DNA from: Salticus scenicus
Lineage: Eukaryota; Arthropoda; Arachnida; Araneae; Salticidae
NCBI GenBank assembly: GCA_963930645.1
Contig: CAWVNO010000515.1
Span: forward strand, 372,001 to 436,000
Reading direction: 5' to 3'
DNA: 64,000 nucleotides
Part shown: piece by piece, positions 45,694 to 56,418 of the stretch
Layout of the letters: the number at the start of each line of letters is the position of its first letter
How positions within the stretch are numbered: the stretch's first letter is position 1
The notes under the pieces: generated by a model
The model's input: the letters and a program-made list of their open reading frames with translations, nothing else
Databases searched by the model: none
What the model was told of the DNA's origin: nothing
Program-made: the position numbers and the translations under genes

Positions 45694-47980
45694 TTATTCT
45701 AATACCGATCTGTATACAACATTAAATGATTTATTACTTTCCGTCAGCACATGCAAGTTTTGAGCACTTGAAACATGTGAATAACCAGCATATAATTGAC
45801 CGTGTGAGAAGCATGGAGTGCCTAAATGAATGCCTGTTACTTTTAAGATTTGGCCCTGGGATTTGTTGATCGTCATTGTATAAGCCAATTTCAATGAAAA
45901 TTGCAATCTCTTGAAATGAAATGGCAAGTTGTTGGGAATAATAGGTATGATGCGAGGAATCAAAACTCTGTCTCCTTTAGCAGCTCCTGTAATAATGGTA
46001 CATTTTATAATATTACTATACTACACAGCTCTGTTATACGAAGTCTAGTGCCGTTGCACAGTGTGAGTGCATCAAGATTACGCATCAGCAAAGCTGGAAC
46101 ACCACTTTAAGCTCCAACATATAGGACGGTACTCCCGTTAACTGCAGAGAGTTCAGAAATTCAACGGGATAGGCAGTACTATCGGCATTAGCCATCACAG
46201 TATCTAAGGATGTGTATAATTTTGAATTGCCGGCGGTCGTGTCTAAAATTCTTTTGTTTATTTTATTGACCCACTCGTTCTTAGGCGATAGCACTGCCCT
46301 CTCACACAACCACTCATCACTATTTATATTAACCTCCAAATCGGGAAAAACTTGCATGATAAGTTCATCTTCTGTAGCCACTGGATAAGAAAATTCTTCG
46401 GAAAATTTAATTTTCCAATCTGCGTCCGTTTCTAGACGACCCTCTCCAATTTGCAGAAGCTTATTTGCAAAGACACCTGATTCTTGGTCGTTGCACAGTC
46501 GGACGCGCATGTTGCACGTAAGATGGAGTTTTTCAATCCTATACCACAGTGGCGACGCTTTGAGAAATGCGTTTATTTCATCAACTGGTGTGCCCCTCTC
46601 AATAACTGGTAGTGTCTGTCTAAAATCGCCTGCGAGCAAAACCACAATGCCGACCATCAACCATCAACGTATGGTTGTCGCGGATGTCCTGCAGACTGCA
46701 GTTAAACGCCTCTAATGGATGCTTGTGCGACATTGTGCACTCGTCCCATACTATCAACTTGCACTGCCGCAAAAGGACTCCCCGTCCGCTGTTTTTGGTG
46801 ATGTTGCATGTTGGGGTATCTTCGCTTGCAAGATTAAGCGGCAATTTGAGAACGGAATGTGCAGTCTGGCCGCCGTTAAGCAAAGTTGCAGCAATGCCCG
46901 AGGAAGCTACAGCCAGAGCTATATTGCGGTCTTTGCGGAGTTGGGCAAATATCTTACCTGTACCCCTGGTGCGTCAAGAAAGAATAATCTCTCCTCTCCA
47001 CTATTTACTCAGAGAAAAATTGTTTCATAGACTTGACGATGCTCAGGAAGTAATCGGGGTACCATTTCATTGACCTGCGCTTCTAAAACTGCGGTATCAT
47101 AATTTAGCTCCTTTGCAATATCGCTTGACAATTCCCCTCTTCGCTGCGGTGTGGGTAGGCCGAAATCAGCGTGGCATTATCCAGATATGGAAATCATTTT
47201 ATCTTCAATCAATACCAAAGCTTCATTAATGATTAGATCGTTGTGAGTGCCATCCAGCCTATACGCAATATCTTCGGATAAAGCGTCCTTGTATTTATTC
47301 CACAACTGGAGCGGGTTTGATAGTCCACAGGTGCTCACTAAAATCGCAAACAGGTCCCTAACTTTGGCTGCTGAGCGACAAAGGACGGCTTCTGCCATAG
47401 TTTCGTCCCAGCGGTTGTCATTTTCTAATAGCCCGAGAGCCTCACATGCTTCCGTGAACGTTACTCGTTCTTGACCATCTACGGTTTTAAGCCTCTGGAA
47501 ACTTGTCGGGCCCCGTACCTCATTGAGCAACATTCGCAAGCAAAAACATTCAAAGTTGCTGATGTGCACAGTATATATCCGACCCAATGCGTCTCCTGCC
47601 TTCACACCTGGTCAGTTTTCAACCAGTGTTTCCTGTACACGACGCTTCCATTCCTTTCTAGATCCATTCCATGTATAATACCGTGATACTTCAGAGTAGA
47701 GCAAGGTTTTGGCAAAGTTGTCATTTTCGTACAGTTGGAAGAATGTAGTTAGTGTTGTTTTCGAAGGTGTAGCCACTCTGTCTAGGAAATTCTGCTCAGT
47801 GAAGTACACTCGCTCGCCATTGGGTAAGTGAATTGCCAGGTAGGTGACAGCGGGATGTCTCTCGAGCAACGGTAAGCCCAAGATCCTCCATGCTACTTCG
47901 TTGCTGCTGACGTATCTATTTGCCCTAAATGTTTGCACTTCATCTCTGAGGTTAATACCTGCGTTACCTTGTTGCACACT
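45694..47980 (-). pseudogene. Helitron PIF1-like helicase, broken
   Basis: Minus-strand pieces follow each other in the order of a Helitron helicase. 47977-47612 has RYVSSNEVAWRILGLPLLER, then YFTEQNFLDR and TTFFQLYEND. 47605-47177 has ISNFECFCLRMLL. Next comes an ELNYDTAVLEAQVNEM stretch (about 47110-46980) with a stop. The Walker A region (about 46975-46945) is disrupted by a one-base frame change. Walker B, LIVWDECTM, is at about 46760, followed by LLAGDFRQTLPVI (46085-46660) and the C-terminal TINKSQGQILKV and FSHGQLYAGYSHV (45963-45694). Several frame changes separate the pieces. An active protein would unwind DNA during rolling-circle transposition. The N-terminal replicase part is absent next to it; a candidate fragment is at 51130-51345, same strand. 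Confidence 0.85.
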
Positions 47981-49310
47981 AAAAACAGCTTGATCATTTC
48001 ATTTGCAAATGTATTTAATCGCTTGAACAGAACTGTAAAATTCAACATTTAAATGTGTATTAAATATTTTAGACAACAGGGGCGAATACGACACAATCCA
48101 ACTGTTGCCCATATCATTATTTAAATGATGTGAGAAATTATTTATGTAGAATTTGAAAGCATAATACTGATATTATATAGACAACGTTTCTGCAATGCTC
48201 ACTACCTTATGCTCAATCCTAAGTTTGAAAATGTCTTACAAAGACTGAATTTTATATTTATTATTATTAAATACCAGCAGCAACATTGCTGCTTTCATGC
48301 TACACTCGTGCTTACTTTCTACGCCTAATGAAACGTAATGCTAAATTATTTTAACGGTAAATGATTGTTTCCCTTTTTTGCAAATTGTTGTTTATTTAGC
48401 AAGTTTTTTTTTTCATCACTGTATTCTGTTTCTTTTTCTTTCTTTCTTTTTTTTCTTATTTATGTATTTATTCGTTTATTTTATTTTTATTTATTTATTT
48501 CAATGTAAAACATATATTAAGAAAGATCGTTATAAAAAATGTTCTTTCTTGAAGATCAATAAATTGGTTGCATTATGGAGTAGTTCGCGGAAACAATGAA
48601 GGAAAAAGACCTGTTCTATCTGCACCCGCAGAAGACAGTCTGGACCAGGTGATAACGACGAATCATTTCCTCTACACATCCTTTCGATAGCTTCTCTTGC
48701 TACCTGACAAGGCTTTTTTTCTATCATAATGCTGTTTCACGCTTCCGTTTGGTCCACTTAGATTGGGATTTTTACAATAATTGTAGACTTTTTCACATCC
48801 TCAAATTTTGACTTATAAGCTGTCAATCGTTACTCGGTGAAAAGGAATAAAGCGTTATTACTGATGTTGGTGAGACGTCAGTGAGGCTCAAAGTTTTTGG
48901 TATCTATATATACCGATATCGAACTGACCATGATAGTAGACACAAAAGTCGTCCAGTTCACAGAAAATTTAATGCAAAATCTTACGAGTTACAAGGAATT
49001 ATTTGTATAGTTATTATAACCTTCCGCTCTAAAAATTTCACGGAATTTTTTTACAAGATTTTATTATTATTTTAACAATAACATTCTTTAAGAAATAATT
49101 CTCTAATAACTCAAAAATTCTGAGTTTAATTAAATGCATGTTTCATTTTAGCATTAAAAAAAAAAAAAAAAAAAAAAAAGGAGCAGAATTAAAAAAAAAA
49201 AAGATAATCTGTTCTCTTTCTAAACAATTCTACTTACTCGTTTTCATTTAAAAATGTTTGTTACGAAGATTCCCCCTTCCAGAAACATATATATACACTA
49301 CACTATACAC
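47981..49310. other. AT-rich stretch, nothing recognised
   Basis: Contains a T/CTTT-rich tract near 48405-48500 and a poly-A run near 49157-49180. The open frames here are low-complexity or lack motifs. Confidence 0.45.
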
Positions 49311-49345
49311 AGTGGCGGATCCAGGGAGGGGGGAGGGCTAGGGGG
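49311..49345 (+). mobile_element. hAT terminal repeat remnant
   Basis: CAGTGGCGGATCCAGGGAGG resembles the terminal repeat of the intact hAT at 41974 (CAGTGGCGTATGCAAGG). No matching inverse end was found to the right, so only one terminus is present. Confidence 0.45.
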
Positions 49346-49502
49346 CTGAAGCCACCCGCAAAAAACATCGACATTTGCAAAACTTATAATTAAAGGAAAA
49401 CAACTTAAAATGATATTGGAATGATTGAATAACATTTTCAATAAAATCATTTTAAGTAATTATCTGTTCGTAATTCAATAAATATCAGCAATCAAAAACC
49501 TC

Positions 49503-49672
49503 TCTAAAATTCCACCTCTATTTAAGGGCCACCTCCTGTAAGGGTCAGGTTTCCTCGCTACTAAAATCTCCTTTTTGCGGCTTTAATACTGATTTCGCTC
49601 TATTCAGTGCCCATGCGTACCAATGCAAGGGTACCTGTTAAAGGTCACGTTTTCCGAGAGCAAGTAATATTG
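49503..49672 (+). repeat. Dispersed repeat, copy 2 (partner at 505-665)
   Basis: Carries CCACCTCTATTTAAGG, GGCCACCTCC, GGGTCAGG, CTTTAATACTGATTTCG and CCGAGAGCA in the same order and spacing as 505-665. No ends found. Confidence 0.5.
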
Positions 49673-49880
49673 TTTAACTGTTGATGTGAATTGACCACTT
49701 TTCGTATGTAACTCCTTTCAAAGAACCCACTTATTCAAGGCCGTAGCCAAAAGAATTTCGAGGGGGGGCTTCTTTGTCCATAGTTTTGAGTATTAAAAGT
49801 GAAGTTTATTTTAAAAAAATTCAACAAATCTATATCGGACCAACGGGCAACTGTTAATTTCGAGCCCTGAATACAATAAA

Positions 49881-50475
49881 ACCTGTGATATAGCATTTCC
49901 ATTCACAAGGAAAATTGCTGCATAGCAATGCCATTTATCGACAGATTTACACTCAGATTTAATCAGCATAATATATTATAATGGCTCTTTCATGTACTAA
50001 GTGTTGCGCAACTATATATTATAGAACCTGAAACATAGCACTCCTATTCACGAGGAAAATTGCAGCATAGCAACGTCATTTATCACATATCTACACCCGA
50101 AATGGATCATCATTACGTTTCATAATGGCACTCAAAACTATCAAGTTCTGTTCGATTATACATAGTAGAACCTGTGAGATATAGCCTTTCCTTAAATGTG
50201 AGAAACCAGCATATTTTGGACGATTTGCCCAAAAGTTGATAGGCTCTAACCTACGTCAAGATGCAACTACATATAAACTTATATGAAATTCTATGCAGTA
50301 ATTCCTGAGATACAGTTGAAACAAAATTTTTGTCACACACACCAAGTCATTTTCTAAAAATGGTCAAATCGTATTCTGAATCTTTTAAAACGCGTAAATC
50401 CACCGAAAACCGGGAACTGAATGAAAATCTTTTCGAATCCAGTACTTTCTACTATTGAATATAGAAGAAAGTAAT
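49881..50475 (+). mobile_element. H4-type element, 3' part, with internal tandem units
   Basis: Tandem units of about 146 bp begin with AGAACCTGTGATATAGCA-like sequence near 49875, 50025 and 50169 and contain AGGAAAATTGC(T/A)GCATAGCAA. The right end has TTTTAAAACGCGTAAATC, CGAATCCAGTACTTTCTACT, then a loop and ATAGAAGAAAGTAA. This is the same hairpin-plus-AAAGTAA ending as families H1-H3 but with a different stem. The 5' end was not found. Confidence 0.5.
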
Positions 50476-50524
50476 AATACACAAAGTTACAACACGAATG
50501 CATAATACATAACATTATATCCCC

Positions 50525-50996
50525 AAAATAAAAATTTAAGTAAAAAAACGTTTTTTAACAGTAGAAACTTTTTATTGTAGAGCTTTCAAAAGCATAAAAT
50601 AAAAATTTATCTATGCAGAGACATGCTATAAATAAATGAAAGTTTCAATACTAAGAAAATTTTAGAGAAAAATATAGACATTTCACTTTTGCAAGATATG
50701 ATAATTTTTAAATATTCAAAATATTTTAAAAAGCTATCGATACCAATATTCTTAGTCAATAGTTTCTACAGTATTTGTTAGACCATAAATTCCAAAGGTC
50801 GCGAAAGCTTTTTAAAATATTTTGAATATTTAAAAATTTTTCATCTCTTGCAAATGTGAAAATTTGTTAGAGTTAAACTTTCATTTATTTATAGCATGCC
50901 TTTGCAAAAATAAATTTTTATTTTATGTTTTTCAGGGCTTTACAATAAAAAGCTTCTATTGTTAAAAAAAGTATTTTTACTTAAATTTTTATTTTC
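50525..50996. repeat. Foldback inverted repeat, about 470 bp
   Basis: The left arm has AAATAAAAATTTAAGTAAAA, AGTAGAAACTTTTTATTGTA, GACATGCTATAAATAAATGA and TATTCAAAATATTTTAAAAAG. The right arm carries their inverses in mirrored order, ending TTACTTAAATTTTTATTTTC. The loop near 50740-50800 contains ATCGATACC. It lies between the H4 end and the replicase fragment; no target duplication identified. Confidence 0.65.
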
Positions 50997-51025
50997 TGCT
51001 TTTTAGTTATAAATAAGGCTTCTAA

Positions 51026-51056
<31 letters not shown>

Positions 51057-51129
51057 GAAGAAAAGTACTCTAAAAAAAAAAACTGGTATGGAAAAAAAAA
51101 AAAAAATTATACAGACACGACATTATTTC

Positions 51130-51345
51130 ATTATTTAAAACATGAAAATCTGACATTGACAGATTTTAATTTAGTGCCAGAGGCCTACTGCTAAACTTGT
51201 TAATATCGACAAATTCTTCTTTAGTTAATTCGTGACGATCTAAATTCCATGATAAAGTTTTCATTAAATCAAACCAATGTGTTTCAGCTGCAGATATTGT
51301 AACAAAGAACGTTGGAAGTCCAAACTGTCTTATAGCCGCAAAACA
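51130..51345 (-). pseudogene. Helitron replicase N-terminal domain fragment
   Basis: Minus strand reads CFAAIRQFGLPTFFVTISAA followed by ETHWFDLMKTLS, the opening block of the Helitron-like N-terminal (replicase-associated) domain. It then loses similarity after about 70 residues. Its upstream continuation is replaced by a G-rich minisatellite at 51390. It lies on the same strand as, and upstream of, the helicase remnant at 45694-47980, so both may come from one ancient Helitron split by about 3 kb of later sequence. Confidence 0.7.
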
Positions 51346-51389
51346 ACGTTTTTTCTCTTTTTCCCAATGAGGGGGAGGTGTGCCTTGGG

Positions 51390-52010
51390 GGGGACTCATG
51401 TCAAAGGTGTGCCTTGGGGGGGGGGACTCATGTCAAAGTTGTACCTTGGTGGGGACTCATGTCAAAGTTGGGCCTTGGGGGGACTCATGTCAAAGTTGGG
51501 CCTTGGGGGGACTCATGTCAAAGTTGTACCTTGGGGGGGACTCATGTCAAAGTTGGGCCTGGGGGGGGGACTCATGTCAAAGTTGTGCCTTGGGGGGACT
51601 TCATTCAATAAATCCCCATTCAATAAACCGACTGAAATAGGCCCTTAGCACTATTAAGAGTGTATTATAAAAATGCGACAACGCTGTACCGACTGAAATA
51701 GGTGTACCTTGGGGGGGACTCATGTCAAAGTTGGGCCTTGGAGGGACTTCATTCAATAAATCCCCATTCAATAAACCGACTGAAATAGGCCCCTAGCACT
51801 AATTAAGAGTGTATTATAAAAATTCGACAACGCTGTACCGACTGAAATAGGGGACCTTGGTGGGGACTCATGTCAAAGTTGGGCCTGGGGGGGGGACTTC
51901 ATTCAATAAATCCCCATTCAATAAACCGACTGAAATAGGCCCCTAGTACTAATTAAGAGTGTATTATAAAAACTCGACAACTGTACCGACTGAAATAGGC
52001 CTCTAGCACT
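51390..52010 (+). repeat. Two-level minisatellite: 29 bp units inside a 149 bp compound unit
   Basis: GGACTCATGTCAAAGTTG followed by (G/T)(G/A)CCTTGGGGG recurs seven times between about 51391 and 51598 at 28-32 bp spacing, then once each near 51717 and 51866. A second module starts ACTTCATTCAATAAATCCCC (51598, 51746, 51896) and ends CCGACTGAAATAGG; module spacing is 148-150 bp. All three plus frames are open through the short units, which is a by-product of the sequence and not evidence of a protein. Confidence 0.85.
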
Positions 52011-52768
52011 AAAAAAAACGAATAAAAAATTCTTATGATACTGTGTAGACTTTGAAAGATTTTCTTTTAGCAATTGACACCTTTTCTATTAATTATCTGC
52101 AAAAATTAACACATCTGTCCTTGGAGAATCGAACCCATGACTTATTAATACACTTAATGTTTATAATGTTATATTAGAAAATTATTTCCCTTCCAATGTA
52201 TATTTGCTTCCTTATTTTACTCTTTTAAAGTACTGTGAATATGCAAAACCATGGATTTTTTGTAAGTTATACAAAAGAAATTTTATTATATTATACACTG
52301 AAGTATTGTTTATAATTAGATTAGTTGATTTTAATATAATTTTAATCATACACTAGTTTTAATATAATTATATACTTGCAATATTTATGTAATAATTAAT
52401 TCTCTGAAAGATTTGTTCAATAACATAAATAACTGTGTTTCGTGAAATAGAATTTTAAATTGGTTTCTTATATAATATAAATACTCTTTTGCGAGTCAGA
52501 AGTTGCGGGTTTGTATTGGGTTGCAGGTTGAAAATTTCCCTGCGGGTCGGGTGAGGGTCAAATTTACTCAACCCGCACAGGACTGTACGGTAAAGTTATC
52601 CAAATAACTCTTCCACATAGCTGCTTGATAATTAGCTTGTTTAGAATAATAACATAAGCAATATTCGCATGCAAGAAGTTGAGCCGTGTCTACTTGGTCT
52701 TGTCGAATTTGGAACATGTGGTTTCAGAGTTCGTTTATGTTTTCTATTTTGTTTTTTCTTGATTACAA
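52011..52768. other. AT-rich stretch, nothing recognised
   Basis: Unassigned, with a GC-richer patch near 52500-52590. Confidence 0.4.
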
Positions 52769-53200
52769 CTAACTAATGAACTTTCGAATTAAATTGTGGT
52801 CCGAAATCGAAAGTGTAAATTTACTCACAAACCTTAAAAACAGCAAACTAATTCTGTATTCTTTTGTTACAATTTCATCTTCTCTTGTAACAGCCTTTAT
52901 CATTCCTTGCCCAGAAGACGCACTTACTGTATCATGACCTGTCCATGCATGTAATCCTAGAAATGTTGATTTCATACTACAGATAACAACAGATGTTCGT
53001 TTTTTATGTCTATCCATTTGCTTCGACCACTAGATCCGTGTTTTATATATATGTTGCTCTCTACGTTGAAGCTAGATGAAATATAAAGAGCCAGAACGAA
53101 CACGTCTGTATCATCGAATACACATTTTACATTCGGAAATTCCATTGTAGCATCCTTTATGTGTAGCATGATATGCGCATCTGCTTCTTTCACTCACTCA
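52769..53200 (-). pseudogene. C-terminal half of a widespread unnamed transposon-associated protein family
   Basis: Minus strand reads KEADAHIMLHIKDA, VFDDTDVFVLALYISS, SKWIDIKNEH and, after a frame change, LGLHAWTGHDTVSASSGQG. This pattern (EADxxxxLH, DTDVxVLxL, then HAxTGxDT) marks a family of large proteins of unknown function that is multi-copy in many invertebrate genomes. I know no established name or activity. The preceding half of the same family lies head to head with it on the opposite strand at 53225-53641. Confidence 0.6.
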
Positions 53201-53224
53201 GACATGCATGCACCTCAAACAAAA

Positions 53225-53641
53225 ATAGATAAGCTATGTGTCTTCACAACAACTTTGAAAAAATTTTGCAAAAATAAAGATGCAATTGATAAGCCAGACA
53301 TACAGCTGTTTGCCAGTATGATACTCATAGCAGAAAACCAACGTCTGAATATACTTGAAGCATTTAATTATCCTTTGGAACCTTTACCTTGAAGTATTTC
53401 TAGCCCAGATGGATCTGTAAAAGAAACTATAAAAGTTGTGCTGGAAATTTTATCTACAGATGAAAATATATCGTCATCAACTATGATAGCAGAAGGGATG
53501 ATATTAATTCCAAAATTACATGTAGAGAAATAAGTTATTTTATGCAATCCTCAATTCAATCTTAAACACAAACTACATTAGCACTGGAATTGATGTTGCG
53601 TTTGACACCTATAAAGACAAATCAATAAAATTGGCTGGACG
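53225..53641 (+). pseudogene. N-terminal half of the same family, inverted relative to its C-terminal half
   Basis: Plus strand reads LFASMILIAENQRLNILEAF, then PLEPLP and a stop. It continues (frame intact after the stop) with SPDGSVKETIKVVLEILS and, after a frame change, STGIDVAFDTYKDKSIKLAG. In intact relatives these blocks directly precede the EADxxxxLH block, on the same strand. Here the order is broken by an inversion with a breakpoint near 53200-53225, and the right end is cut by a MITE. Not functional. Confidence 0.55.
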
Positions 53642-53841
53642 ATCCGCGTTTGTAATGATCGATAGATGGCGCTTTCTGAACTGCAGTTGTTAGTAAATAT
53701 AATAACCACGTGTATTTATTATTCTTCTTTCTCCGCCATTACATCATGGAAAATTTCGATTGCATAATATGATGATATGCAGTGGTATGATAATTTCACC
53801 TTAGCCCACCAGAGGGCGAGCATTTCATTACAATCGCGGAT
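53642..53841. mobile_element. 200 bp MITE, copy 2
   Basis: Ends ATCCGCGTTTGTAATG and inverse of ATCCGCGATTGTAATG; near-identical over its length to 33713-33909. It interrupts the pseudogene at 53225-53641. Confidence 0.75.
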
Positions 53842-54489
53842 ACAGCAGAGGATTAAATGCATGGATGCATTTGAAGAATATTAATATGGTCATAGAATCA
53901 TAAAATAGAACTTCGTGTGTTACTTACTCTAACAAGTATATTAACCATAGATAAAGTAATTTATATAGATCTATCATCCCCATGTTAACGAGCAAAGATT
54001 TTTGATGCCGAAAAAGTGTTTTTGGCACTAGCCATTAGAGAGTTAAAATTCGAAAACAGTAATAGAATAGAATGGTAAAGAATTTTCAAAATGCCGAAAT
54101 ATTGCGCGGCATTTAAGTGTTCTAATAAATATATGAAAAGAAATGAGCCAAGTTTCCATAAATAAGTTATATTCAAATAATTTATGAAAAATATAATTTT
54201 TATAATCAGTTGCTTTGTTATTATTATTAAATAATTACTGTTTTCATATTTAATGGAATACTTTTTTTTTTAATTTTAATATTTTATATTAGTAAGTAAT
54301 TTGGAATTCTCAAAAAATGTAGTTAGCAGCCGCGGAAGTTTTAATATATAACTAGTATGTTGTGGCCACCACAAGACTTTCTTCCATATATAATCCTATA
54401 CCAATTTACGCAATACAAATAATTTATTAAAATTTTTTTTCATGATGAATGCAGACGTTTTTTATCTCAAAGAAGTATAATAATAAAAA
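53842..54489. other. AT-rich stretch, nothing recognised
   Basis: Unassigned sequence between the MITE and an H3 element. Confidence 0.4.
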
Positions 54490-55490
54490 TCTGGAGTGAC
54501 TCCACTCGACTTTCCGAACATTGAGTAACTAACAGTTTTGTAGATAAAATAAAGAAAGAGGAATTGCTAAACAAACAAAAGAGAGAAAACCATAATAGAG
54601 TGTTTTTTTCTCCATATATCACACGAGGTTTTATTTAACGCTACTGAACTTTGAGCCCTTAGATCATAATGATAAAGAATTTTTCGTTTTGTCCCTGTAA
54701 AAATCTATAGATGCTAGATTCACCAAAATGCTTATAGTTAGTGCAACAGTGATTTATAATATTCATACAAATTTTCAGCTCAATTGAGTAAGGCGTTTAG
54801 ATGCTATCGCACTTTTAAAAATTTGGTCTCATAGGCCATAATGATAAAGAATTTTTCTTTGTGTCCCTGTAAAAAAACTGTAGTGCTAGATTCACCAAAA
54901 TCTATACAGTTGGTGCAAATGCGACCTATAACATGTGTACAATTTTTTTGCTCAGATTAATAAGGCGTTTAGACGCTATCACACTTTTAAAAATTTGGCC
55001 CCATTGGCCTTAATGATAAAGAATTTTTCTTTGTGTCCCTGTAAAAAAACTATAAGTGCTAGATTCTCCAAAATCTATACAGATTGAGTATCTGTGACCT
55101 ATAATATGGGTATAAAATTTATGCTCAATTGAATAAGGCGTTTAGATGCTATCGCACTTTTAAGATTTTGGTCCCATAGGCCATAATGATAAAGAATTTT
55201 TCTTTGTGTCCCTGTAAAAAAACTATAAGTGCTAGATTCACCAAAATCTATAGGGTTCGTACTATGGTGACTTACAATATACGTACCAACTTTCAGGTTA
55301 ATCGAACAAAGCCTTTAGACGCTAGCGTGTTCACAAACATACACACATACACACACACATACATACATCATCGTAAAAATAGTGAAAACGGACTCAGGGG
55401 ACCTCAAAACGTATAGAAACATCAAAATCTCGAATTCGGATTTTTGACATGATTACAATACTTTCCTCACTATAGTGTTCGGAAAGTAAT
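54490..55490 (+). mobile_element. H3-family non-autonomous element, copy 2
   Basis: Same start (TCTGGAGTGACTCCACTCGA), four ~175 bp monomers, CATA/CA microsatellite and end (ACTTTCCTCACTATAGTG, TTCGGAAAGTAA) as 31610-32642, with only scattered differences. The first monomer lacks a few bases (GAGTGTTTTTTTCTCC against GAGTGTTTGAGTATTTTCCT). Confidence 0.75.
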
Positions 55491-55868
55491 AAATGCCGAA
55501 AGAAAGACAATTTTGTGCACACATGAGTTTACTAGAGTATAGTAAAAAAAAAAAAGAAAGAAAGAAAAAGGGGTGTGTGGAGTTTTTCATTCTCTTTTAG
55601 TGCATAAATTTTATTTGCTAAATTACCCATGTGTATTCCCGTGTATATGCACTCGGGGAAATACATCCATAAGAGAGTAAAATCGCCGTCTTTTCCCCCT
55701 CAATGATCAATCTGTCTTATTACTATATCTATGATATTAACACGTTGAGCACCACGCGAATTCTTAGTAAAATCCATTAAAATTCCTTAATGATATTATT
55801 CTGTAATAAATAAAAATTAAATACATTTTCAATAACCAAAACAAAATACAAAACTGGTGTACAGTCAA

Positions 55869-55972
55869 TATATAGATTTTTAAAACTTCTTTATACACCA
55901 TAAATTTTAAGCCAGCACAAAATGCTGGCTTAAAATTTATGGTGTGTAAAGAAGTTTTAAAAATCTATATAC
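55869..55972. repeat. Near-perfect hairpin, arms about 48 bp
   Basis: TATAGATTTTTAAAACTTCT, then TTATACACCATAAATTTTAA and GCCAGCA pair with their exact inverses across a loop of about 4-5 bases (CAAAA). Only one or two mismatches are visible. It lies inside the piggyBac-like MITE, between two ACATTTTCAATAA words (about 55823 and 55971). Confidence 0.85.
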
Positions 55973-56418
55973 ATTTTCAATAATTAGTTAAAACAATGCA
56001 ACATTTTTAGTTTTATATCATACTAGCCGCGGCGACCAGCTGGTTCGCGATCCTTGAACAATCTGACTTTATGAATCTCTCGCTTGGTGGCGACTGCGGC
56101 GCGCAAGTTCACAATACCTACATAGTTTGTCCTTAATGATAGAATTATCCCTTCTGATTGGACGCGAGGATACGACGCAGCATCAAATCAGCATTAGGCA
56201 TGAGAATAAATTTTTGGCCGATATTTTGAACTAAATTTTAGGGAAAACATTTTTAAATATTTTCCGATATACATTTTTAGTATTATAGATCGTCTGTTCT
56301 GTATGAAAAGATTATTGATCAAAATCTTTTAGTGGCTATTTGTTCATATTTTAAGATAACATGTAATTTTTTTTTTTTTTTTTTTTTTTTTAATCCCACA
56401 CTTAAAAGTTAGTGATTT

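Noticed and set aside
46491..47686. Plus-strand open frames across the helicase remnant
   Set aside because: The minus strand carries the recognisable helicase motifs; the plus-strand frames have none.
51277..51648. Gly/Trp-rich repeat proteins in three overlapping plus-strand frames
   Set aside because: All three frames are open because the minisatellite unit lacks stops; no start context, domain or expression evidence.
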